This document shows positions 35,397 to 44,744 of a DNA stretch of 64,000 nucleotides, in pieces. The stretch spans positions 1 through 64,000 of the forward strand of contig NZ_BDCJ01000001.1 of NCBI RefSeq assembly GCF_001613445.1, in the 5' to 3' direction. This stretch comes from Nocardia grenadensis NBRC 108939. GTDB taxonomy: Bacteria > Actinomycetota > Actinomycetes > Mycobacteriales > Mycobacteriaceae. Position numbers and translations under genes: made by a program. How positions within the stretch are numbered: the first letter of the stretch is position 1; every line of letters starts with the position of its first letter. The notes under the pieces were generated by a model that worked only from the letters and a program-made list of their open reading frames with translations, had not been told where the DNA came from and did no database searches.

Positions 35397-35510
35397 ATGA
35401 TGGTCTACGCGACGGTTGCCGCCGGATTCGCCGTGCTCACACTGATGGTGTTGTCCAGCCATATGGCTGCCGTGGCGCCGCGCACACTGGTCCGGGTGCG
35501 CAACCGCTGA
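35397..35510 (+). CDS. 37-residue single-pass membrane peptide
   Basis: MMVYATVAAGFAVLTLMVLS is followed by a short basic tail (RTLVRVRNR). One membrane helix spans about residues 3-24. The ribosome binding site gaggagg is 6 nt before ATG, which is the main reason to accept such a short gene. It lies downstream of the NDH-2 pseudogene and has no recognised family. Confidence 0.6.
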   Translation: MMVYATVAAGFAVLTLMVLSSHMAAVAPRTLVRVRNR

Positions 35511-35518
35511 CCTGCGTT

Positions 35519-35721
35519 TCAGCGATGGATCGATCCCGTGTTCGCGTAGAGCGTCATTACCGTCGCGCCGCCGAGCCCGACGTTGTGCTGTTCGCGTAAT
35601 CGACCCGGCGGGCTCGCGTCGGCCCACGTGGCTGCCAGACCGATTCCGCGTACTGCGCCACGCCTGTCGCACCCAGCGGGCGGCCTTTGGCCGGCGTGCC
35701 GCCGGAGGGATTGGTCACAAC
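35519..35721 (-). pseudogene. Thiolase C-terminal remnant with a frameshift
   Basis: VTNPSGGTPAKGRPLGATGVAQYAE is the C-terminal catalytic block of thiolases (NPSGG-x-x-KGHPLGATG), with Arg replacing the catalytic His of GHP. In another frame the gene continues QHNVGLGGATVMTLYA to its stop at 35519. The first ~300 residues are absent. Confidence 0.7.
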
Positions 35722-35891
35722 CCGCCGCCGTCCGTGGTGGCGGCGTCGGCGACGACTCGTTCTGCGGTCGCCTGTGGGGTGAGAGTCCGGGGCAGAACGG
35801 GTCACGCGGACGCGGTTTCGGAGGTCGAGGCGAGAGCTGATCGAATGCCCGAGCTGATATGCCCGGGCAGGATCGGGGTCGCGCCCCTGTT

Positions 35892-36123
35892 GACCATTCC
35901 ACGTATGTATCGATCCGGACCGGATGGGCTTATGTGCCGCTTGTGTTCGACGTGTTCTCCCCGGGTGATCGTCGGCTGGGCCGCAGCGAGTTCGACGACG
36001 ACCGCGCTGGTCGCCGAAGCGCTCGAAAGGGTGTTCTGGCGGAGGGAGAACTACCGCCATCCGTGCGAGTCCCGGTCTGGTACTCCACACGGATGCCGGG
36101 TGAAATTCGCATTGGTGACTTGA
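35892..36123 (+). pseudogene. IS3-family transposase (rve integrase domain) remnant
   Basis: STYVSIRTGWAYVPLVFDVFS is continued in a second frame by IVGWAAASSTTTALVAEALE. Together they match the DDE integrase core of IS3-family OrfB (TY-x-x-T-x-x-G-x-AYVA-x-VIDVFSR-x-IVGW). No terminal repeats or OrfA are visible. It marks past insertion at the junction between the two accessory segments. Confidence 0.75.
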
Positions 36124-36125
36124 AT

Positions 36126-36745
36126 TGAATTGGCCTGCTGTACAGATTATTTCGCTGTCGGTCGACCGTGGCAGTTCATTCTTCTTGACGAGTGAACAGG
36201 CCGGGCAATGTGTCGATTCGCCTGGTCGCCAAGGAGTTTCGTGCTGGGATGATTCCGACTGGCTTCGGTCGGCGCGGCCGGCCGGGCTCGCGCGCACATC
36301 GGCAGTAGCGTGTGTTCCGCAGACTGCCGAAGCTGCTGGACACGCCCGTCGGCAACGTCGGTTTCCCTGAATGCCAACTGATTTCGACCGTGCTTCACGA
36401 CGTCATCGGTGACCGATTTCGACGCCGGACTTCATCGGCACTGGTATGCCGCAGTCTGCTTGACGACACGGTCACCCCCGACGTGGATGTTGCGTGAGTC
36501 GACCGACTCGCGAACGAACTCGGTAAGCCCCCGAAACCATCGCACGGAAAACACGGGCCGTTCTGCGGGGCCATGGGTGCGGCGGCCCTACAGCGGAGGA
36601 CGCGCCCGTGGCCACTGACGGTTCACCAAGCCGCTCACCCCGGAGGCGGGCGCCACGGAAAAGTGAGGCTGGACACACAGCTCGCTCTATGCCAAACTGC
36701 GATCTGACGAACAGTCAGATTGAGTCAGCGAGACATAGGACTTAT
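36126..36745. other. Intergenic with decayed sequence before the catabolic island
   Basis: About 620 bases without a credible gene. A peptide DFDAGLHRHWYAAV at 36412-36453 vaguely recalls the start of Rieske oxygenases and is frameshifted soon after. The last 50 bases hold the candidate operator and the leader of the amidohydrolase gene. Confidence 0.3.
36702..36720. promoter_or_regulatory. Inverted repeat, candidate TetR operator
   Basis: atctgac-gaaca-gtcagat has perfect 7-bp arms and lies 25 bp before the first gene of the catabolic island. Its size and place fit a TetR-type operator, possibly for the island's own TetR gene at 46.4 kb. Confidence 0.45.
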
Positions 36746-37939
36746 ATGTCGGACCTCCCGAGAATCATCAGCGTCGACGACCACATAGTCGAGCCCGCTC
36801 ATTTATGGCAGACCTGGTTGCCGAGGAAATATCGCGAGCACGGTCCCCGTGTCGAGCGTCGTGGAATCGGCGATATCCGACATGTCGGAGGCGGGCGGTA
36901 TGAGCAGACGTTCGATCCGGACGGACCAGCAGCGGATTGCTGGGTATTCGAAGATCTCGTATATGTTCATAAACGTCACGTCGCGGGGGTCGGATTCAGC
37001 CGCGAGGAAATGACGATGACCCCGATGACCTATGATGAGATGCGCCCCGGGTGCTACGACCCGGTCGAGCGTACCAAAGACATGCTCGCGAACCACGTCG
37101 ACGGATCGCTCTCGTTCCCGACCTTTCCCCGGTTCTGCGGACAGACATTCACCGAGAACTCGGACAGGGAGTTGGGGCTGGAATGTATCAAGGCCTACAA
37201 CAACTACATGGTCGAGGAATGGTGTGGTGACAGTAACGGGGTGCTGATTCCGCTGATCATCGTGCCGCTCTGGGATGCCGAATTGGCTGCCGCCGAAGTC
37301 CGGCGTAATGCCGAACGGGGCGTGCATGCTGTTTGCTTCAGCGAAATTCCCGCGCATCTGGGCTTGCCGAGCATCCACAGTGGGTTCTGGGACCCGTTCT
37401 TCCAGGCCTGCGAAGAGACGTCCACGACGATCAACATGCATATCGGGTCTTCGTCGAGGATGCCTGCGACCTCGGCGGATGCGCCGGACGGAGTCGCTGC
37501 CACGCTCTCCTTCAACAACTCCATGACATCGTTGGCGGACTGGCTGTTCTCCGGGAAGCTCGTCCAGTATCCCGATCTGAAAATTGCTTATTCCGAGGGC
37601 CAGATCGGATGGCTGCCATATCTTCTCGAGCGCGCGGATACCGTTTGGGAGGAACATAGAGCGTGGGTGGGACGCGACGGAATCACTCCGGAACCGCCCT
37701 CTGAGTACTTTCGGCGTAACGTGTTCGGCTGTTTCTTCAAGGACTACCATGGAATCGCCTCACGTGATGCTATCGGAATCGACAACATCACGTTCGAGAC
37801 CGACTATCCACATACCGACTCTACGTGGCCGGATTCGAAAACTGTCGCCGAGAAGCATCTACTCGGACTGAGTGACGAAGAGAAATACAAGATACTTCGA
37901 GGCAATGCTATCCGGATGCTGAGTCTGGACCGGGTCTGA
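36746..37939 (+). CDS. Amidohydrolase-2 family protein (decarboxylase/hydrolase)
   Basis: About 397 residues from ATG 36746 (MSDLPRIISVDDHIVEP); the upstream extension of the frame is low quality. The start carries DDH-x-x-E, where family members use metal ligands. MHIGSSSRM, FSEGQIGWLPYLLER and FETDYPHTDSTWPDS follow the C-terminal barrel pattern with His and Asp ligands. Relatives decarboxylate or hydrolyse aromatic or side-chain intermediates. It opens a rightward series of ten genes to 48.2 kb and has a candidate TetR operator in front. The substrate is unknown. Confidence 0.82.
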   Translation: MSDLPRIISVDDHIVEPAHLWQTWLPRKYREHGPRVERRGIGDIRHVGGGRYEQTFDPDGPAADCWVFEDLVYVHKRHVAGVGFSREEMTMTPMTYDEMRPGCYDPVERTKDMLANHVDGSLSFPTFPRFCGQTFTENSDRELGLECIKAYNNYMVEEWCGDSNGVLIPLIIVPLWDAELAAAEVRRNAERGVHAVCFSEIPAHLGLPSIHSGFWDPFFQACEETSTTINMHIGSSSRMPATSADAPDGVAATLSFNNSMTSLADWLFSGKLVQYPDLKIAYSEGQIGWLPYLLERADTVWEEHRAWVGRDGITPEPPSEYFRRNVFGCFFKDYHGIASRDAIGIDNITFETDYPHTDSTWPDSKTVAEKHLLGLSDEEKYKILRGNAIRMLSLDRV

Positions 37940-38071
37940 CGGGAGTTGTGAACTCCTGCATCCGAACCACTTCTCGTGCCGACGGTGCCGACCGCCATAA
38001 CTATATTGCCATCCGTTCGGAATCGAATGGGACCGATCAGCTATCCGGTGGGTCGCATTTGGAAGGTTCAG

Positions 38072-38809
38072 ATGAACGACAAGATCTATATCCACGAGTA
38101 CATCGACATAATCGGCCACAATCGCAGCAAGTACATGTACCACATGACTGCCAATTTCAGCCCCATCGGACAGGAAGAACGCAACCAGAGCTGCTACGGA
38201 GTCTGGGGTGTGGTGGGGAGTACTGGGTACTGGCCGCAAGTGGTGAATATTTGGGAAGAAGATGGGCTTTCCGGACTCGCCGCATCCTTTCGGCACGAGC
38301 TTCAACATGAGGCGCTACAAGATCCAAAGCTCGCAAAATGGTGGGCTACCGCAGCAGAGTTTCGTTCGGGAGGTCGCGATCGTCTCCTGCTGCCCGCGCC
38401 TTGGAGTCCCACGTCCGCGGATCTCTGCGCTGCCGGAGTGACCGGCGATGTCTACGCCCAGGAGGAGGTGCACGTCGCCCCCGGGCAAGCGGGCGAGTAC
38501 CTGCGCAGAGTAAACGAGATCGCCGCACCGCTCTACGAGCGCTTCGGGTGGCGGCTCGTCGGGGCCTGGGAGACATTGATGACCAACGACAGTGAGGCCT
38601 TCGTGCTCTGGGCCATACCGTCGTGGACTCAGTGGGCCGAGCTCGAGAAGGCTCTGCGCAGCGATCCCGCCCTCTCGGCATGGCGCGTGCAGAGCAATGA
38701 GCTGACCACTGCCTTCGATCGATACCTTCTGGTCGATGCCCCGCTCTCGCCGTTCCGGACCGGCCGGCAGCCGCGGCGAGAGGATCGCATCGAGCAATGG
38801 GTGGAGTGA
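38072..38809 (+). CDS. NIPSNAP-like protein
   Basis: About 245 residues from ATG 38072, preceded by GGAAGG at 10 nt. It has two ferredoxin-like alpha/beta halves: IYIHEYIDIIGHNRSKYMYHM in the first and VYAQEEVHVAPGQAGEYLRRVNEIAAPLYERFGWRLVGAW in the second. The latter is the typical NIPSNAP/dimeric alpha-beta-barrel pattern. Such proteins occur in degradation clusters, but their reaction is not established. A role as a small-molecule-binding or isomerase-like partner of the amidohydrolase is inference. Confidence 0.65.
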   Translation: MNDKIYIHEYIDIIGHNRSKYMYHMTANFSPIGQEERNQSCYGVWGVVGSTGYWPQVVNIWEEDGLSGLAASFRHELQHEALQDPKLAKWWATAAEFRSGGRDRLLLPAPWSPTSADLCAAGVTGDVYAQEEVHVAPGQAGEYLRRVNEIAAPLYERFGWRLVGAWETLMTNDSEAFVLWAIPSWTQWAELEKALRSDPALSAWRVQSNELTTAFDRYLLVDAPLSPFRTGRQPRREDRIEQWVE

Positions 38810-38923
38810 TCGAGGAGGCGGGATCAGCGGCGGTGCCGCATCGGTCTCACCGCGACCGACGGTGCACCGATATCGAGTTGCCGGAGCGGCACCGCGAGGT
38901 TTGATTGGAAGGACACACTGGTC

Positions 38924-39337
38924 ATGACGATTGCACGCCCGGGCTCGATGGCGGCGGAACTGGAGGTCCGCGACCTCCTCGGCCGTTGCGCCCTCTGTGC
39001 CGATGAGGGCCATGCTGCGGAGTACCGGAACTTCTACAGCGAGGATGTGGTCTGGGAGACCACCGGCACACGACAGGTCGGCATCGCCGAGGTGATCGCT
39101 GCCGCCGTCGAGCGGCGCAGGACGGGCGTCAGCGGACCGGGCTCACACACACGCCACGTGATCACCACGCTCACCGTGGCCATCGACGGCTCGAAGGCGC
39201 AAGCGCTCAGTTATGTGCAGTTCTATCGCAACACTCACGCCACACCGATAGCAGGACTGCTCGTGCGGTACTCCGATCAGCTCCGCCGCAGCGACGCCGG
39301 CTGGAGAATCACCCACCGTCGCATCACCCCCGGATAA
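38924..39337 (+). CDS. SnoaL-like (NTF2-fold) protein
   Basis: A protein of 137 residues with the cone-shaped NTF2/SnoaL pattern: ELEVRDLLGRCALCADEGHAAEYRNFYSEDVVWETTG, then HTRHVITTLTVAIDG, and finally GWRITHRRITPG. Family members act as small hydratases, isomerases or subunits in polyketide, steroid and aromatic pathways. GGAAGGA lies upstream of the ATG. It stands between the NIPSNAP gene and the ABC importer, so it probably handles the imported compound. Confidence 0.78.
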   Translation: MTIARPGSMAAELEVRDLLGRCALCADEGHAAEYRNFYSEDVVWETTGTRQVGIAEVIAAAVERRRTGVSGPGSHTRHVITTLTVAIDGSKAQALSYVQFYRNTHATPIAGLLVRYSDQLRRSDAGWRITHRRITPG

Positions 39338-39491
39338 GCGTCAGAGGCCGAAATCCGGAATCTCCACGGCAATTGATTGGAGCGTTACACATTGCGCGAC
39401 CGAATCTCTGCCCACGAATCGGTCCTGGACCGTCCGGTGACACCGAGTTCCATCGAACACGGCCTACCAATTCATGGTGAAGGTATAGAAA

Positions 39492-40343
39492 ATGACCACA
39501 AACAGCTCGATCGCTTCAGGGGCTCGGGAACAGGACCGTACCATCGATCTATCCAGTGGTTCCCGTCCAAAGATTGTCGCGAATGGTGTCGAACGGTCCT
39601 TCGGGTCGGGCAACGGTAGTGTCCATGCGCTCGGTCCGATGGATGCAAGTATCGATGAGGGCGAGTTCGTTTGCATTGTCGGTCCCTCTGGCTGTGGTAA
39701 ATCCACCTTCCTGAGGATAGTGGCCGGACTGCTACCACCTTCGAAAGGGAAAGTTACCGTCGCGGCGAAATCGGCTCATCCGGCGTCGATGATATTCCAG
39801 GATTACGGAATCTACCCGTGGAAGACAGTCGAGGCCAACGTGCGCTTCGGTCTCGACATCCAGGGAGTGCGTAAATCAGAAGGTCGTAAACGTGCGCGTT
39901 CATGGCTGGAGAAGATGAGAATAGCCGAGTTCGCCGATGTTTATCCGGCTCAGCTCTCCGGCGGAATGCGCCAGCGAGTTTCGATCGCTCGTGCCCTCGC
40001 GTCCGAACCAGAAATCCTGTTGATGGATGAGCCCTTCGCCGCGCTGGATGCTCAACTTCGCACGATTCTGCAGGAAGAACTGCTCGAGTTGTGTCAAGCC
40101 GAGCGCCGTACCGTTCTCTTCGTCACACACAGCCTGGAGGAGGCGATCATCCTCGGTGACAGAGTGGTGGTGATGAGCGCACGACCGGGGCGAATCCTGG
40201 CGGAGCGACGCTCGCCGTTCCCTCGTCCCCGGTCCGCCGCCGTCCGCGATGCTCCAGAGTTCGCGGCATTCAAGGCAGAGCTGTGGGAGCTGCTCCGCGA
40301 TGAGGTCGAGGCGGGGCAAGGTTCCGCTGGTAGGAGAAATTGA
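39492..40343 (+). CDS. ABC importer ATPase (sulfonate/nitrate/taurine type)
   Basis: A protein of 283 residues with Walker A GPSGCGKST, signature LSGGMRQRVSIARAL, Walker B ILLMDEPFAALD and switch histidine in VTHSLEEA. It belongs to the SsuB/TauB/NrtD group. It is followed one base later by the permease and then by the binding lipoprotein. Such importers also serve aromatic acids and other small organic anions, so the group name does not define the substrate. Confidence 0.9.
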   Translation: MTTNSSIASGAREQDRTIDLSSGSRPKIVANGVERSFGSGNGSVHALGPMDASIDEGEFVCIVGPSGCGKSTFLRIVAGLLPPSKGKVTVAAKSAHPASMIFQDYGIYPWKTVEANVRFGLDIQGVRKSEGRKRARSWLEKMRIAEFADVYPAQLSGGMRQRVSIARALASEPEILLMDEPFAALDAQLRTILQEELLELCQAERRTVLFVTHSLEEAIILGDRVVVMSARPGRILAERRSPFPRPRSAAVRDAPEFAAFKAELWELLRDEVEAGQGSAGRRN

Positions 40344-40344
40344 G

Positions 40345-41208
40345 ATGTCGCAGATTTCCGAGAGCTTCAGCGATCGAGTATTGGTGCGATTACCAGGCCG
40401 AGCGGAAATAAACTCGGCCGGCGCAATTCGACGCCGCAGAGGTATCGATGCCACACTGGCAATCGGCTTTCCGGTGCTGCTGCTCGCGCTATGGCAGCTG
40501 TCCAGCACCATGGGCTGGATAGACAGTCGCCTCTACCCGGCGCCTACGGACATCATCCGAGACGGCTGGGACCTCCTGAAATCCGGAACGCTATGGCCCG
40601 ATATTCGCGTAACGACCATGCGGGTCTTCTATGGATTTGTCATCGGCGCGTTCGCGGGTATTGTTGTCGGTCTCGTCATGGGTTCGATCCGCTGGATTAG
40701 AAAGATGCTCGAATCGACACTCGATGCGCTGTATGTGGTTCCGAAACTCGCTCTTCTCCCGATTCTTTTGAATATATTCGGACTGGGCGAAGGGCCGAAG
40801 ATCGCCCTCGTTGCCACGACCGTGTTCTTCTTTGTCTGGATCTCCACCATGTCGGCTGTTATTTCGGTTCCCGAGGGCTATCGAGAGGCTGCGCAGTGCT
40901 TCGGCGCCAACCGGTGGGACATGTTTCGACATGTACTCGTGCCCGCTTCGCTACCGCAAATCTTCGTTGCCATGCGGGTGGGCGCCGGGATAGCTTTCCT
41001 GGTGATCGTCGCCGCCGAATTCATCGTGGGAACGGACGGGCTCGGCTATCTGATCTTCAACTCTCGCGCGCTGTTCCTCAATGGCCACATGTTCGTCGGC
41101 ATCGTTGTCGTCGCCGTCGGTGGCGTGATCTTCACCGAGATCGTCCGATTCATCGGTCGACGGTTGACGAAATGGGCTCCGCACGATGGCGCTGCTACGA
41201 ACGCCTGA
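40345..41208 (+). CDS. ABC importer permease (SsuC/TauC type)
   Basis: About 287 residues from ATG 40345, with GGTAGGAG upstream. Six membrane helices are expected. The binding-protein-dependent transport motif EGYREAAQCFGANRWDMFRHVLVPASLPQIFVAMR (E-A-A---G-----F) contacts the ATPase. It starts one base after the ATPase stop. Confidence 0.9.
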   Translation: MSQISESFSDRVLVRLPGRAEINSAGAIRRRRGIDATLAIGFPVLLLALWQLSSTMGWIDSRLYPAPTDIIRDGWDLLKSGTLWPDIRVTTMRVFYGFVIGAFAGIVVGLVMGSIRWIRKMLESTLDALYVVPKLALLPILLNIFGLGEGPKIALVATTVFFFVWISTMSAVISVPEGYREAAQCFGANRWDMFRHVLVPASLPQIFVAMRVGAGIAFLVIVAAEFIVGTDGLGYLIFNSRALFLNGHMFVGIVVVAVGGVIFTEIVRFIGRRLTKWAPHDGAATNA

Positions 41209-41248
41209 CGGCGAGGCTTGTCCCCCCTATGAGAATGCTGAGGGCAGC

Positions 41249-42403
41249 ATGAGAAGAACACGTACGTCGCTGGGGCTCATCTTCGCCGCGGTGCTCACGT
41301 TGGCCGTCTCGGCCTGCGGGAGTGGGGGGTCGGATGCCTCTCGATCCGCGGGTCCGGTAACCCCGAGAGCCGCGACGGGTCTTCCCGTCGCGGGCTGTGC
41401 GGGTGGCTGGACCGATCCTGACGACCGTGCACCGGACCGGCACCCCGCCCGATGTGAGGCGAATTCTCCCCAACCGCAACCGCTACCGGGCAAAACCAAG
41501 CTGTTGGTGACTTCCTCGACACTGCAGAGTGAGTTCATGGCCAACGTTCGCCTCGCGATAGCGAGCGGTGAGTTCGAAAAAGAGAACCTCGAGGTCGAAC
41601 TCAAACAAGTCCCCGCGGCGGACAGTATCAATCTTTTGGCCTCGGGAAAGTCTGATATATCCGTCGGGGCACCGGATTCGGCATTCTTCAACGGGTTGGC
41701 AGCCGGAATCGACCTGCGATGGGTGCTGGGGAATTACTTCTCCGCCGCCGACTCCAAGGCAGGATTATGGATTCGAGACGTGGATGGTCGTCCGGGGAAG
41801 ATATCCGACCTGAAAGGTGAAAGTATCGGCGCGATCGTGGGCTCGGGTAGCGTTACCATGTATCCGCTCACGCACGGGTTCGCCAAAGCGGGTGTCGATA
41901 TCGACGATGTGAAATTCCAGTCGTTGCCTGCGGCCGACCTGGTTACGTCGTTGGAGAACGGAGCGATACCGGCAGCGTGGCTGAGTGACCCCTACTGGAC
42001 CCGGATCAGCGGCCGCGACGGGTACACGTTCGCGGTCGGCCAACCACCTGCAGAGCCGCTCGGTGGGATTATCTTCGGACCGAACATGCTCAGAGAGAAG
42101 GGTGAGGCGGGCGTCGCTTTCGTCAGGGCTCTCGTGCGGACGGTCAATACGTATCTGACCGGCGACTACAAGGCCGATCCGAAGGTGGCCGCGAGCGTTG
42201 CCGAGGCGGTCGAACTTCCGCTGGAGATCATGACACGGACTCCATCGCTGGTATTCGACTGGGAGATCCGCGAAGGCACCACCGACCTCCTGCAAGAGAG
42301 TTTTCAGAAGACCGGTGTATTCAAAGGGAGTCAGATCCTGCCGGAGTCCGAGGTCGTGGATCGTTCGTATTATGCGGAGGCAGTGGGGCAGCCCGCCGGC
42401 TGA
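41249..42403 (+). CDS. ABC importer substrate-binding lipoprotein (SsuA/NMT1 type)
   Basis: About 384 residues. The signal ends in the lipobox LAVSAC (Cys about 22). An unusual 60-residue linker contains two further cysteines (VAGCAGG, PARCEANS) that could form a disulfide. Then comes the SsuA/THI5-like fold: TKLLVTSSTLQSEFMANVRLAI, ASGKSDISVGAPDSAFFNGLAAGI, DLKGESIGAIVGSGS. The charged and aromatic pocket residues cannot be assigned. It completes the importer of the catabolic island. Confidence 0.87.
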   Translation: MRRTRTSLGLIFAAVLTLAVSACGSGGSDASRSAGPVTPRAATGLPVAGCAGGWTDPDDRAPDRHPARCEANSPQPQPLPGKTKLLVTSSTLQSEFMANVRLAIASGEFEKENLEVELKQVPAADSINLLASGKSDISVGAPDSAFFNGLAAGIDLRWVLGNYFSAADSKAGLWIRDVDGRPGKISDLKGESIGAIVGSGSVTMYPLTHGFAKAGVDIDDVKFQSLPAADLVTSLENGAIPAAWLSDPYWTRISGRDGYTFAVGQPPAEPLGGIIFGPNMLREKGEAGVAFVRALVRTVNTYLTGDYKADPKVAASVAEAVELPLEIMTRTPSLVFDWEIREGTTDLLQESFQKTGVFKGSQILPESEVVDRSYYAEAVGQPAG

Positions 42404-42423
42404 CCTGATATGTAATAACCACT

Positions 42424-42486
42424 CTGCGGTATCCGATGGTCTCGACTGTCGCCGTTACGCCCTGGTAAGGGCAGTCGCGACCGCAG
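42424..42486 (+). other. Nested inverted repeats between importer and ligase genes
   Basis: Outer arms ctgcggt/accgcag enclose gactg/cagtc, and an inner gccct-ggta-agggc hairpin sits at 42459-42472. The structure is 21 nt after the binding-protein stop. It may weaken readthrough into, or stabilise the end of, the importer transcript. Confidence 0.35.
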
Positions 42487-42614
42487 AAACTGTGTGATCG
42501 GGGAGGGTGGCCGACCTCGGCTCCGGTTCAGACATCGAGAGAGTTTGTGTCTAAACCTGTAGTAGCAGGTCGGCTGTCCTTTCCCAGAGTAATAGCATCA
42601 CCAAGGAGTGCTAT

Positions 42615-44744
42615 ATGGCGAATACAGAGTCGACAACGGAGCCCATACATCCGGTGCTGGATTCGAATATCGCTTCTACGGACCCATTGAATCTTCGGAC
42701 TTTTTATCGACCGCGGTCCATCGCGGTGGTAGGAGCCCATGACACGCGTGCGGGTCTGGCCAGCGTCACCAGCCGCGCGCTGGCACATGCCAAACGAATC
42801 GGCGCAGCCTTCTATCCGGTGAATCCGACCAAGGACAAAGTCTTCGATATTCGCGCTGTGGCAGACCTCGCCGCACTTCCGGGGCCGATCGACGTGGTCT
42901 TGATCCTGGTACGAGATGCCGAGGCCGTGGTGAACTCCGCGAGAGACGCCCGGCTCGACGTCGGCTTTTTTCTGGTATTCGCGAACGGCTATTCGGAACT
43001 CGGCACAGATGAGGGCATCGAACGGGAGAGGTCTCTGGTCAGGGCGGTGCGCAGGGCAGGCGCCCGGCTGATCGGACCCAATACCAACGCGAACGCGTGG
43101 GACCCGCTCGATGAGCTGCCGGGTCGGCGGATCGGGGTAATTTCACAGAGCGGCGCTCAGGGGCGGCCGCTGACCCAGGCCCAGCAGCTCGGCGTCGCGT
43201 TGAGCTACTGGGCACCGACCGGAAATGAAGCAGATCTTGCTGCGGCGGACTTCGTCGAGTTCCTGGCGCGGGATCCCGATACTGCCGTCATCAGTGCGTA
43301 CATCGAAGGGTTCACCTCGGGCCGGCGCTTACGAGAAGCGGCGGTTGCCGCGATCGAGAACGAGACACCCATTGTCGTGGTGAAGGTCGGGCGCAGTGAG
43401 GTCGGCCGGGTGATGGCCCAGTCCCACACCGGGCATCTGGTCGGCACCGACGAAGTGTGGGACGTCTTCTTCGAGCAGTTCGGTATCGTGCGCGTCGATG
43501 ATCTCGACGAACTCATCGAGATCGGTGCGGCGCTGGCCCGCTGCCCGCTACCCACCGCGGACGGGGTCGTGGTGTGCAGCGTTTCCGGTGGCTCGGCGGC
43601 ACACGTGGGTGATCTCGCCACGGTGGGCGGATTGCCGCTTCCAACGCTCAGTTCCGCGACGCAATCCTCGCTGCGCGAGGTGATTCCAGCGGAATTGAAC
43701 ATCTCGAACCCGGTGGACAATGGCGGTGTGACCGTGCTTGCCGGCAATGGGGCCCGTATCCTGGACTTGTGTTTGCGTGATGACGCCATCGGCGTGATGC
43801 TGTGCCCCGTCCCCGCGCCGGGCGGCGGGCTCACAGAGGCTGTGGGCGCCAGTCTTGTCGAGTTCGCGCGAACCGCGAAGAAGCCGGTGCTGCCGATCTG
43901 GAATGGGGCATCCGCCGACCATCCGGTGTATCGGGAGCTCTGGGCCGCTGGTCTGCCGGTCTTCCGGAATGTTCGTAATGCTGTCGGCGCCACGCGGGCG
44001 TTGCTCAGGCACCCGGCACGAGACCCGGAGCTTCGCGAGGTTGTTCGGCTCGCGCGTGGGTTACCCGGTCCGCCTCGCCCTGCCCGGTCGACCACCCTGT
44101 TGGACGAGAGCCAGTCGACCCGCTGGTTGGAAGATCGTGGGTTCGAGTTCGCCGCTCATCGGACGGCCGACACTGTGGCGGATGCCTGCGCAGCCGCGGA
44201 CGAGATCGGTTATCCGGTTGTTTTGAAAGGACGTGGCCACTCCCACAAGAGCGAGCACGGGCTCGTTCGGACGGGGCTGGACGGCCCCGAAGCCGTGAGT
44301 TCGGCCGCCGTGGACATGCGATCACGTGGTGCCGAGGGTTTCCTGGTCGCACAGCAGGTCTCGGAGGGGATCGAGCTACTGGCCGGGATCAGCGTAGATC
44401 CGGTGCTCGGCCCAGTTGTCCTGGTCGGTGCGGGCGGGGTCAACGCCGAGTTGTATCGCGATGTTGCCCGCGCCGTTCTGCCCCTCACCCGTTCACGCGC
44501 GGAGAGAATGGTGGCAGGCTTGCGGATCTCTCCGCTGCTCGACGGCTGGCGTGGCGCCCGGCCTGCCGACAGGACCGCGGTCGTCGATGCCGTGCTGCGC
44601 CTCGCCGAACTCGCAGCGACCGGCGAGGTTGCCGAATTGGATATCAATCCCCTGCTCGCGCGGGCCGATGGGGTGATCGGGCTGGACGCCCTGGTGCGGC
44701 TGACGACTCCGGCAGCCGACACTTCCGAAACGCAGGCGCGATGA
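42615..44744 (+). CDS. Acyl-CoA ligase, ADP-forming (acetate-CoA ligase family)
   Basis: A protein of 709 residues fusing both subunits. The CoA-binding domain has SIAVVGAHDTRAG and AFYPVNPTKDKVFDIRAV. The succinyl-CoA-synthetase-like domains include GVISQSGAQGRPLTQAQ and the phosphohistidine region MAQSHTGHLVGTDEVWD. The C-terminal ATP-grasp domain has YPVVLKGRGHSHKSEHGLVRTGLDG and AELDINPLLARADGVIGLDAL. It makes acyl-CoA with ATP giving ADP. An AAGGAG ribosome binding site precedes ATG. It is coupled by ATGA to the thiolase-like gene. Probable acid substrate: the compound brought in by the neighbouring importer. Confidence 0.9.
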   Translation: MANTESTTEPIHPVLDSNIASTDPLNLRTFYRPRSIAVVGAHDTRAGLASVTSRALAHAKRIGAAFYPVNPTKDKVFDIRAVADLAALPGPIDVVLILVRDAEAVVNSARDARLDVGFFLVFANGYSELGTDEGIERERSLVRAVRRAGARLIGPNTNANAWDPLDELPGRRIGVISQSGAQGRPLTQAQQLGVALSYWAPTGNEADLAAADFVEFLARDPDTAVISAYIEGFTSGRRLREAAVAAIENETPIVVVKVGRSEVGRVMAQSHTGHLVGTDEVWDVFFEQFGIVRVDDLDELIEIGAALARCPLPTADGVVVCSVSGGSAAHVGDLATVGGLPLPTLSSATQSSLREVIPAELNISNPVDNGGVTVLAGNGARILDLCLRDDAIGVMLCPVPAPGGGLTEAVGASLVEFARTAKKPVLPIWNGASADHPVYRELWAAGLPVFRNVRNAVGATRALLRHPARDPELREVVRLARGLPGPPRPARSTTLLDESQSTRWLEDRGFEFAAHRTADTVADACAAADEIGYPVVLKGRGHSHKSEHGLVRTGLDGPEAVSSAAVDMRSRGAEGFLVAQQVSEGIELLAGISVDPVLGPVVLVGAGGVNAELYRDVARAVLPLTRSRAERMVAGLRISPLLDGWRGARPADRTAVVDAVLRLAELAATGEVAELDINPLLARADGVIGLDALVRLTTPAADTSETQAR

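Noticed and set aside
36409..36618. Possible Rieske oxygenase N-terminal remnant
   Set aside because: Only about 14 residues (DFDAGLHRHWYAAV) resemble the family and no CxH/CxxH cluster follows. Mentioned only in the intergenic note.
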